Source: Odontesthes bonariensis
Taxonomy: Eukaryota; Chordata; Actinopteri; Atheriniformes; Atherinopsidae
Length of the DNA: 64,000 bases
Reading direction: 5' to 3'
Assembly: GCF_027942865.1 (NCBI RefSeq)
Contig: NC_134515.1
Location: 30,308,449 to 30,372,448, forward strand
In this document: piece by piece, positions 22,601 through 32,962 of the stretch
Numbering within the stretch: the first letter of the stretch is position 1
Layout: each line of letters starts with the position of its first letter
The notes under the pieces: model-generated
What the model was told of the DNA's origin: nothing
The model's input: only the letters and a program-made list of their open reading frames with translations
Database searches by the model: none
Program-made: the position numbers and the translations under genes

Positions 22601-24460
22601 TTTGGGGTGGACAAATTTAGCCAAAATGAGCAGCAAAGGATAGGGGAATACCACAAAAAACAAACAAAAAAACCCAGGGATAAATGCAAGCTTATGCCAC
22701 TATGTTTGGGTTGTAAATATGAGATGGAGCTGTTGCTGCGCTAGGTTTCACCAGCCCTGTTAGATTTGTTAGCCCTGCTAGCCCATTGATACCAACCATT
22801 CCTGCCTTCTTTCTAATCTCTTCAATAGTTTCTTCAGATTTTGAAAAAGTACCTGCTACTTCACACTGCATGCAAATCTAAATGATTTTTTAAATGAACA
22901 GTGACTGTGTGTCAGCTTCTGCTCCGACACGATCAGGAAGTTTTTTTTATTCATTTTATTAGATAGTTCATGCTAAAACAAAAGCTTTTTTGCTCAAATT
23001 AATACAGAATTTTAAAACGTATGTGTTTATTGGTATTGCCTTTATTTTCTGTTAAATAATTTAGTATGAGACAGACACAAAAAAGGATGAAATCAGGGGG
23101 AGTTTTATACTTTTCACTGCACTGAATCTTAGCTTTATAGTAAAAAGTTTGCATCATAATGTGATGTTTTGTTATAGTGAGGACAGACTTTGTGTGTGGT
23201 ATGAATGATAGAGAAAAAAGGTACATTCTCTATAATCCTCAGAAACCTGCTGATGATGCTCCACTCTGGCCAAAAACTGTCCCCACAAATCTAATGTTTG
23301 TTTTTTTTTGTTCCCAATTAAGATAAACAAGAAACCTTTGTTTTTTTTCATCAGCCTCCTCTCTTGCTTATCATTTTCTCTCAAGTCATGGTGCTGTCCA
23401 AGACAATATTCACAGATAATGACCTGCCAAATTTTTAGATTTCTAAATGTTGCAGTAGCAACCCCTCACGAGATTTTCACCCTGAACTTCCTGTGACTCC
23501 AAAGCCAGGCGAGTTCAAGAGACTCTTCATCTGAAAGAAAACAGCGTATGAGACAAAACAGAAAGCCAACAACAACTTGCACTTTTACTTGACAGCATGC
23601 TTTTTAACAAAAGTTACCACCTGGCATTTGAATTACTGTCTGATAACTTTTCATAGGAAAACACAAAACAACAGTTATTGCAGGTAACATGCTGCATTTG
23701 ATCTCAAAACCATGTAACTGCCATGATTTGAATAATCAAGTTTAATCATTTTAGTCAGAGTAAATACAGTTAGAGAGCCACACAGCTACCTAAAAGTCTG
23801 CAGGGTTTCACTCTGACCACTTAATACACTGCCTTGGTTACTAATAAAAGGGGATAAAGCCAGAGCCAGACACACTGTCAATTTCAAGCAGGTCTCTATT
23901 TCAGGATTGCTGCCTAACGAGTGCAAAGCATGATGGGAAGGCCCTTGTTATGTAATACCCTGCAATGTTTCCAGGTGACAGCTAAAAAGACTAAACGAAA
24001 AACAAGGAAAATTCAACTCACAGTTCACGAGAGGGGCAATCAGAGATAAATTTATCGAAATAATCAAAACCTTTTACACAGACATTTCTAAAATTTGGAA
24101 TTGTACATAAGTGCATTACATGAACAGCAGTCAGAGAAGGTTCAGTCTAAAACATCCTATAATGTCATTAAGGGATTAATGAACACTGAACTGTCTTGCA
24201 CGCAAAGTGATGGGGTTAATTTGAACCCACCTTACAGCTTTAACACTTACAGTACATATCAATATTGCACTGTATGAACTATATACCACACTTACAAGTG
24301 TAGCATATGGCTAATATGGCGTAACCTAAATTTTAATTCAATGTCAAAGAATCTCTCAGACATAATCCCTGGCACCCATGCCCAGGTGTACTGTAATCCC
24401 GATAAGGAGATGAGCTTTAGAAAGGGGGTACATACCAGAGGAGGGAGTCAGGAGGATCAT
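16647..24460 (-). CDS. tmem269: TMEM269, CDP-alcohol phosphotransferase-fold membrane protein
   Basis: Six coding exons join in frame into 241 residues: 24436-24460 (MILLTPSSG), 19260-19407, 18649-18746, 17212-17355, 16919-17119 and 16647-16756. The product is a polytopic membrane protein with about six hydrophobic segments. Residues from exons 3 and 4 spell DLADGAVAR, then eight residues, then GAKLDDFAD. This is the full CDP-alcohol phosphotransferase signature DxxDGxxAR...GxxxDxxxD that coordinates metal and the CDP-linked lipid. The closest family I recognise is TMEM269; its enzymatic substrate is not established. Exon 5 could read through to a stop at 16890, but a GGAG/GTAAAG donor and a phase-matched final exon ending in a hydrophobic segment (CVYYLLWSISYILFP) make the longer form more likely. 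An upstream non-coding exon ends at 25202. Confidence 0.9.
20420..21440 (-). mobile_element. Degenerate DNA transposon, probably Tc1/mariner group
   Basis: The stretch resembles the element spanning 42370-43925 in style and content. Both carry decayed minus-strand transposase sequence with recurring phrases such as ATCATTGTCTTGTTGAACAA and a CCCGTGCTTGACTG block. No open frame survives and no termini could be fixed, so the boundaries are approximate. Confidence 0.45.
21900..21985 (+). mobile_element. L2-like LINE 3' tail
   Basis: The sequence GGCTTTGAGTATTAGCACTA followed by TATAAAACTG and a run of ATT trinucleotides is the usual 3' end of fish L2-type LINEs. Only the tail is present. Confidence 0.6.
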
Positions 24461-25201
24461 GATTGCCTCTGGTTTTCAATACAACAGCTAAAATAGGGAA
24501 AAAGGTTGTCATTACACAATAATGTATGCATAAAACGTATGATATGCCGTAATAAGTACATCCCAAGTGTCTGAAAACTCACAAAAAAAAAGACGATCAA
24601 CGTAATACTCCCAAAATAAATCATCGTGGGTTTTTTTTGCAGTCATGTACCAAAACATCAACCAGCAGCCTACTGTTGTTAGTTGTATGTTTGTTTTTCT
24701 AAAGTAAAATCTTACTCTCAGTTGTACAAAAAGTAAAACGGCATCTTTCGGGGAGCGTTAATGGTCTGTAGGCTACATGCGTCACAACCGTCAGTCCTTC
24801 CGTGATTATAAATCATGGGCAAACGTCTCGAAATGTCGCAGATAAATAACACAATCCCTTGTTGATCTAAAATAATGAAATTGTCCTGGCTTTGGACGCC
24901 TGTCGCTGATTTAAACCCTGCAGTTTGCTCAGCGGGGCCGCCCCTCAGCAACAGTCTTCTATAACTGCGTTTCCCACGGCCGCCATTCCTCTGTTTAACT
25001 GCATCCCCAAAAAACACGAAAGTGGGTGAACCAAAAGCATCTGACACCCCGGCGCCTTCATAAAGAGACCCGGGGCAAGAGGCGCAAGTGCGTCGCAACT
25101 GTGATGATCCAACAAAATGCAAAAGAAAGCCTGTAAAAACCTATTCTAAACTGATGTGATGATGCAGTTGCTGTGGATGTATAAAGCGTTTCTCATCTTA
25201 C

Positions 25202-25510
25202 CTGAAAGGAGCTCCACAGACGTCTTAATCTACACACATCAAATGACGGAGACGTGAAAAAAAAACGAATCTAATATCGTTATTTTATTTTCCTTTTTTT
25301 TGACTGATCCTGCTTTGTCTGACTTGTGTCTGAAAGGTGCCCACGCTCTCTGTGTGGCTCCCAAAACAAAAAAACGTGAGGCCAGTTACCTGTCAAGCTC
25401 GCAACTGCGATTTCAGCGCGTCCTTTTAAAGACCAAGGATAAATCCACTGGAATATTCCACCGGAAATGACGCTGCACAGTGCTTCTAGTTTTTTTTTTT
25501 TTTCTTTCTC
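25202..25510 (-). promoter_or_regulatory. tmem269: tmem269 non-coding first exon and promoter region
   Basis: A donor site (TTTCAG/GTAAGATG) ends a non-coding segment at 25202 on the minus strand, and the start-codon exon at 24436-24460 has its own acceptor upstream (TATTTTAG). The surrounding DNA, 24.9-25.5 kb, is richer in CpG than its flanks. The transcription start itself is not visible. Confidence 0.5.
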
Positions 25511-25936
25511 CATAATATTGGTTGATATTGTGATATCTATCCGCCGTAGTAAAAATCATAATGGGCAGTACAGTGGCAGGATGAATGAAGTCAACAAAGC
25601 GTGGATTTTGTGCTTCAGGTGGAACACAGCTTCAGAAAAAGAATGAAAAGGCATGAACACGTCAGAGAAATACAAAAAAATAAACCTGAAAACACCAATG
25701 AGTGTAATGTGCTCTCGTCCTGCAGACACATGAATGTAATGAAGTTGTGACAATACTCCCAGTATAGTCATGACTGTGACTTTATGTTTTAGGAAGACGT
25801 TTGGAATGCATGTGAAGAAAAAGTGCACCTCAGCACTAATAACTAAACTGGTAATGTCTTAACCCGGGATACTCTGTTATAGTGTATTGTAATGTATTAT
25901 CTGGATGAACAACAGATTTCCCATGATGCTCTGTAG

Positions 25937-27496
25937 TAGTGATGGGTCATGCGCACAAGCATCGGCTCTGAGAGCCGGCTCTTTGTAGTGAATCAGAAGA
26001 GCCGGCTCGCATCAAGTGAGAGCCGACTCTAAGTTTTTTTTCCATTCGCTGCTTAGGTTTCACTTTCAGTGCTCAGTTCTATGGGGGAAATTTTGGGTCA
26101 AATTGATCGAGATATATGTGAGTAAAAATGAATATAAATATGAACGAATTTATAAATGTATATATAATTAATATAAATATAAAAATGTGACACACAAATA
26201 AATGTATATATGTATAGAAATATACATACATTTGTAAATATATTTTCGAGATTTTAAAATAAATATGCTTGACTTTGTGTGTGCAGTCTGGCAGTCTGCA
26301 TTTGTGGATCCATTGTTTGCTCTCGTGTCCATGGCGTAATTATGACACACTCCTACTGTGCTGCAAGATGCACAAACAAATGCATGCCGATTTGAATGTG
26401 AACAGCGGCACAGCCCTCTATTCACGGAGCATCCACCAGATGGCAGTGTCCAAGGCACAGGGCAATGGCAGTGCCTAGCAGTCCAAGACAGAGGCTTTGG
26501 ACGATCAATATGGAGTCGACTAGCAGTTTGATCTATGACTAGCAGTTTAATCATTTATGACTTTTCCCTAAATCCCTTTGGCTAGGCAGAATGAAAGGTA
26601 AAATGTATTAAACTTATTAGTCCAGGGTATTCTTCATTAAGACTGGTCTGGAGCTAGCATTGACGTAGATAGAACCTAGAGAATCTTTGATAGATTCCGA
26701 TTCAGGTTCTAGGTCAGTGGGAGAAAGCATTCCGACAACAGAATAGCTATTGATGCTAGCGGAGCTGCTATGACTAGCGTCATTGATCATATGTTCTGAA
26801 CATTTAGATAACAAATATAACACAATAAACATCAGCTGCACTATATTGCTGCAGGTTTCAAAGCATGAGAAAAAAAATTGCGGGTTATAGCTGGAGATCA
26901 CAGTATTTGTAATACAGTAGTGGTTTTGGGTCTAACATCTGCGAGCATTAGCCAAGATCATGGTAAAGGGACCGGACCTGGTTAACTATTTGGTTAGCTC
27001 TGGTTACGACAGAGCTTTGTTATGATTGGCCAGCATGGCGACCAGCATGCGGTATTCATGTGAGAATTAAGGAGTTTGGTTCTGGTTTTGGTTCTGTTCT
27101 GTAGATTTGTTTGAAATTTTTTGGTTCATTTGTCCAATAAAAAAGTTCAATTGAGGACATTATTAATGTTAGCTTGAGTTTGGTTCTGATGTGTTTGAAA
27201 TTCATGTTAATTTGTGCAATACAAAAGTTTAATTGAGGACATTATTAATGTTAGCTTGAGTTTGGTTCTGTTCTGTGGATTTGTTTGAAGTTTATTGTTA
27301 ATTTGTGCAATAAAAAAGTTTAATTGAAATAAACAAATGTAAAAGTGGTTTTCAACACATAAACCATGATTTTTTTTTTGCAAAGTTAAGGTAAAATATA
27401 GGCTACAAAAGATCCTAAATAAAGAGCCGTTCGGGAGTCTAAAGAGCCGGCTCTTCTTTGGGAGCCGAGTCAAAAGAGCCGAACTACCCATCACTA
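25937..27496. mobile_element. hAT-type element, 1560 bp, with 8-bp TSD
   Basis: The element begins TAGTGATGGGT and ends ACCCATCACTA. Flanking octamers CTCTGTAG (25929-25936) and CTCTGCAG (27497-27504) differ by one base. Sub-terminal AGAGCCGGCTCT palindromes occur near both ends, a known feature of some Ac-like hAT elements. The interior has no recognisable transposase, so it is non-autonomous. A three-unit tandem repeat lies at 27060-27330. Confidence 0.9.
27060..27330. repeat. Three-copy tandem repeat inside hAT element
   Basis: Units of about 85-105 bp each contain GAGTTTGGTTCTG, TTTGTTTGAAATT-like and CAATAAAAAAGTT-like blocks, and GAGGACATTATTAATGTTAG joins the units. Differences are mainly short deletions. 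The array appears to be part of the transposon rather than a separate satellite. Confidence 0.7.
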
Positions 27497-28149
27497 CTCT
27501 GCAGGTTGTGGTGCAGTAAGTGCCTTTTAATTGTGTTATAAAATACTATAAGTTGTTGTAGTTCAGTTTGCAATCATAGTTGTTACGTTTTTGTTAATTG
27601 TGGTTAGATTGCTATGTTAGATATTTTTGATATTGTTAGGAAAGCACCATGAGTTAGAGTTGTATTTATTTTGATAAGTACCTCATTCTGCGAGTGGTAC
27701 TTACAACAGTGTGTTCAACTGTATTGTGCGAATAAAGGAACATGTCTCCTATTAGAACAAGTTACATGATTTTCTCTGCTGCTAATCTCATCCAAAATTT
27801 GCAAAAATATTTGGTTAAGCTGCAAATAAGAGGATTGTTTTCTTCTTGGGTGTTGTTAGTCCCTTGGTTCGGTATAGGAGTATAGACAAACTATTGCACA
27901 TATTCTGAAGGTGCTCATATATCATCAAGATCACCAAAGTATAAGAACTGGGGGCAAAATAAAAAAAAAAATAGGCTATTCTCCTGTTCTGGCTTTCTTA
28001 TAATTAACTCTGTAAGGCTTCATTTACAGTTACAATGACTAAATATTACTATTATTACAGAAGACACTTGTTGCTTGTTTAATGAAGAATTGTAATTTGG
28101 GCTTCTTTTTTCTTTTTTTTTTTACTGCATATCATCTGTAATATGATTG

Positions 28150-28722
28150 AGTCTACTCATACTGACTTTTTCCCCGAATGCATACTAGATTCGACGAAAT
28201 GCTAGGTATGCATCATGAGGTTACTACTCATACTCAAACTACCCAAGATGCAACGTAACTTGACGTTGCCGATCGTCATTTCCTGCCAAAACGGCAGTTT
28301 CAAGCTAGCTACAACTAGGGTAGGTTCACTTCCTGTTTTCAAAACAAAAGCACCAATTGTATCATAATGGCTTTCCCTGTGATAAAAGGCAACGGGTATT
28401 GTATTTTGTGAAAATAACCAGAAGTGCGTTGCTCACTGCAGCTAGCTTTAGTAGCGCCGAATTCGTCGGAACAAAATTGTAAATAGCCGGTATTTTGGCA
28501 GGTTTTCAACACGTTGGGGGTCTAAACGACTACTTTCTCGCCTGAAAATGTTTCAAATGTTGCTAAAATTTACAGAGTTTAGAGCTTAAGCGAAATCAGC
28601 TTCAGGCCGGCTGATTTCGGCTCGGGCAGGAGCGAAATGCATTGTGGGTAAACGCTCTGCATACTGTCTGATCGATGAGTATGCCGTAGGCAAGTATGTA
28701 GTATGCGGTTTCGAACACAACC
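28150..28722 (-). mobile_element. MITE copy A (end-truncated), inverted relative to 38545-39186
   Basis: The segment aligns as an inverted copy to 38545-39186 over most of its length. It ends with GTATGCGGTTTCGAACACAA, matching the terminal repeat of that family. The opposite terminus is missing, so this copy is truncated. It lacks the 41-bp insertion seen in the other copy and thus preserves the empty site. Confidence 0.85.
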
Positions 28723-29739
28723 ATTATCATTCATGCTGTTACTAAAATGGTGAGGATTAGTGAACATACATGTTGGTAAAAATTCTCATCTGTAAGCAGT
28801 TTCCAGGAAACATTTTCCTATTTATTATACAATAAAACAAATTGTGTTTTTAAATTAATTATCCTCTTCAATAAGACTTAGACACCAACCATATACATGT
28901 AGTTTTCAAAAATGCAGCAAAGACATATTTCTGTCATTTTTTCAATTCTTTGAACTTTCTTTGAACAGACGCATATACAAAGAATATTGTTTTATGTGTC
29001 TTTATGGACCAACTTCAGCGTATTTAGAAATTAGAAACCAATTCAAAATTTGATGTCTATCCAGTTCTTAGATTTCTGTTCTGGAGATTTGGGCAAATTA
29101 GCCCACATTTCACATGTCTCGTTTGGATATTCAAACATAAAACTTCAAAAAACATTTGCAATTCAAAAAATGCCTTAAACCATCCAAATGTGAGCTATCA
29201 ACCGGAGAAACTGATAGCTCACTCTGTTCTCTTTATCACAGATTTAATGAGGCCATTCAAGACCGTAGTTACCAGTTTAAAGTGCACCTAACTTGATAAT
29301 TGCACCTGACCAAGCCCTGGTTTTACTGTGCAAGTCTTTTGTCATAATGGTAAAAAAGCATTTCACGCCAAGTGCTGTAAACGGACAGCAGACTGGATTG
29401 GGGCCGAAAGTGTGAAGTATTAAAACAGGAATGCAGCTTGAGTGGGGTTTTGTGTGTGTGTGTGTTTTGTCTACAAATAGCTACCCGTGCATGTATGAAA
29501 GAGTCTGAGTCATCACCTGATGCTTACAGGAAAAAAACTGATTTTTTTACATTAACTACAATACTACAAGCATGTGCTGACATTTAGTCACCCAACAACA
29601 GCTCTGGTCTCAATACACACATTATGAATATGCATAAGGACACCCTAATTACAACACAGCAGCAAATATTTCAAATTAAACAGACTGATGAGTTAACGCC
29701 TTGTGTCATGACTCATGAGTTAAAACCACAGACAGAGTC

Positions 29740-32700
29740 TCAAACTGAGCAGAAAGTCACCGGGCAGGTCAAGCGGATCTTGTAGTCTTGACAGAGTTTA
29801 CCACCAGGCTGCTCAGCATTCACACAGGCAAAACCAAAAGTTGCATCATACCTGCAAAATACAGAAGAAAACTTTAAAGGGGCATTCCACCAAATTTAGA
29901 CACAAAGGATTACTCATTAAATTAGCTTTTTTGAGAGGCTGATCACCCAACTTTATAAAGGAAATTGACTTGGTTTTCTGGGTCAAAATAAGTAATTCGC
30001 TTCATTCGCAACAGACAGAAATGTTTAAACCACTCTCATATCTGACTGTTTAATATGAAGCTACAGAAGAAAAGAAAACTGGTTGAGGTGAAGAAAAGTC
30101 TGATGCTAAACTTTTTATCCAATATAAATAGGGACCCGTGTTTAAAAGAAGAAAAAAAATTTGACAATGTAGTCAATCACTGCTTCTTTAAGCTGAAGTC
30201 CTATAGTAACTCATTTCTTGTTTCTGCTTTGGGCACATTATATAGTAGCCTCACCTCAAGATTTCCCCTGAAAAATCAGTCCCACCTTTACGTGTCACTC
30301 TAGATACATCATGCAAGTCATGTCTATCAACACCTGGCATTGTTCCCACAACTCACCTTTGAAAGATGTCACCAGTCTTGTGCGCAGGGACACCAGACAC
30401 TGTCATGGCTTCAATGGCCACAGGCTGGGTGCAAACCTGACTGGGATACAGCACCTGCAGCTGGAGGAGGGTCTCATAGTCCCCCTGCCCAGTGGGTTCA
30501 TCCAAGTTAAACCAGCTTGTTCTGCAACCTGCCAAACATTGAGGGAATTATCAAAACAGTCATAGCAAGACACTGATATCTTCTGATTGCCACTTCTGTT
30601 AATTGAAAATGTGTTTCCAAGACTTATTTTATGCATATATGATATATATTATATATTATATTAGCTGTTTAGCTATCCACTCAACACTTGTTAAGCAACC
30701 TTGGGTTTCTTGAAAGGTTTGATATAAATTCAAGTTATCATTATTATTATTATATCATTAAAGTTAAATCAATTGTTTCTACTGTTGAAAATACAAGCTT
30801 CACAATGAGAGCTTAGTGCAGAAAAGCAGTCACTACACCTTTCAATTCTGAGTTGGTAATCTTTTATTTACAATACTTTGTGGGAGGAAAAATAAAAATC
30901 ATAGCCACGTGTTATTTATGCTGAAACCTAACTAACCGTAATCGACAACCAAGTAGAAAAGTGAAAAGTCATGAAATGCAAAATATGCGCATGTTACTAT
31001 TTGCAAAGGAAAATGTAGGAATGTAAAATTCTGGGTGTGTTGAAAATGTTGAACTTTGACCATTTCTGAGCTCTGATGTCTCATGTAGGCATGCTATGAT
31101 TTTGCAAGAACAGCAACAACTTTGTAGCCCAGAAAGTCTTAATTTCCCATTTTTGAGCCTTTACATTATAACTCCTATGTTTCAAGCTGTGTACCAATGT
31201 TTGCCTCCATATTCTGCTGTGAGACTGCACTGCCAAAGGGTTTTCCATTAGATTTGATTATCATATCGCCTGACTTGTCACTTTTTTTTAAAGGATTTTT
31301 TTTTTTTTTTTTTTACTTAGCTGCCATGTGTTTCTGGCAGTTTGCTATTACCTGAATAAGACTGGAATTATTTACAGAGGAGAATTCTGCCAATATAGCT
31401 CAAGCCTCAAATCAGAAGCAGGAATATGAATTTTCTGAGAGGAACACTAATGTGAGGGCAAGAGGGGATGTTTCACCACAGCAGCTTGCGGTTTCGCTGT
31501 GTGTTAGTGAGAAACATGATAAAGGCTGGACTTCTGTGGGAGGAGCAGCGATACATACACCACAGGACCTCAGGGGACAAAACTTACTATTTGTATGTGA
31601 GGTGGACACTGTTATACCCATGTAACTCCTGCTCCAAGCCCGATGCTTCTTTTCAAGACATCGAATATGTGAGTAAAACCCAAAGGAAATTTTAGTTTTG
31701 ATTCTGTGAAGTCTTCCCTTAAGTCTTCTGAAATTAAATTAACTTAAATTAATAAAATACTTTATTTATCCCATAGAAAATGATATTGTTGCAGTACCTT
31801 TTCAAACCGTGATGATAAGCTTTCATTATCACCACCTGTATCTCTCCATCTTACAGCAGAGCTGAAGAAGCCTCACACTGCTCACACTCCGTTGTTTTAA
31901 AATAATGTTATGAAAAGCAGTTCTGTATGACTGTTACAATGTGTAGCCTTCATCTTTTTACAATCAGGTGCAGGGGCTTCAGAGCAGTCCCCAGCTTCCT
32001 TCATCAGTCGGTTCATTATCTTTTGAGTGACTGGCTTTGATGCTACTGCCCCAACAGATGGCTCCAAATCAGATTGTGCTCTCCACCACAGCCTTGTAGA
32101 TAATATGCAACATTGTGGAGACTGGTAGTGATTTTGCAAAGTAAAACTTTGGTTGGTATATGCACATGAACATCACACCAAACATACTGGACCCAACCTA
32201 AGTCGTACAAACTCACGGGGTTCCGTTGATTGGTCGATTTTTCTGAGGAACCTTTCCCGACTAAGTGAAATGACCTTGAAGTATCGAAGTGGCAGCCAAC
32301 CATTCTTCAAATTCTAAGGAAAGGAGCTCCAATAGAGTTGCCTGTGACAACACTATACTTCACTTTTTAAACCTTTCTTTACTTTTTCAGTTACAAACTT
32401 TGATAGTAAAATAATACTCTTTATTTCCTCTGATATGATTTGTAAGACATAACCTTCTTGTGACAGCATGATATGACTGCAATAGAAAAAGTACCTAAAG
32501 CACTTTGGAAGCATTTTTTTTTATTGAACATCTGTAGTTTCAGTGCTGCATGCCCACACCACAGCTGACAAGATGACAAGATGCCATTTTTTTACTAGAC
32601 TGGACCCATCTTGTCTAATGTGATGAAACAATGTGCTCCCAGTCTTTATCAGATTCAGTTTAAAGCTGCAGTCGGCAAGTTTTCAAAATTCCGAGTTTAA

Positions 32701-32915
32701 AGTCGGAAAATTCGAACTGATACAACTTTCAGGTCCCTCCCCCAACCTCTAACAAGCTCCGAATCGCCCCCCCCCAAACCCCTCCCCCTCTGTGGACGAG
32801 GTTGTGCACGTGAGTTCACACCAGTGTGAGCAGACACAAGCTGGGGCAGACTCACGCCTGATTTACACTCGGAAACCAGGTCGTCTGCGTGTGTGTCACA
32901 GTTAACACAGACATG

Positions 32916-32962
<47 letters not shown>

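Larger units (their letters stand above)
19408..24435 (-). other. tmem269: tmem269 intron 1, no exon recognised
   Basis: The 5-kb intron separates the short start-codon exon from the main body of tmem269. It carries degenerate transposon sequence at 20420-21440 and a LINE tail at 21900-21985. Around 22165-22330 is a CpG-richer scrap with repeated GACGGA motifs that looks like an unidentified repeat fragment. Confidence 0.6.

Noticed and set aside
23480..23540. Possible extra tmem269 exon (MKSLLNSPGFGVTGSSG) after a good acceptor.
   Set aside because: None of its possible donors gives the phase needed by exon 19260-19407. The exon at 24436-24460 joins that exon directly and in phase.
24718..25122. 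134-residue minus-strand frame near the tmem269 promoter.
   Set aside because: It has no domain, no in-phase splice link to tmem269, and sits in CpG-richer DNA where open frames arise easily.
26168..26554. 128-residue minus-strand frame inside the hAT element.
   Set aside because: The sequence is not transposase-like and has simple AT-rich ends. It is probably a chance frame in the element.
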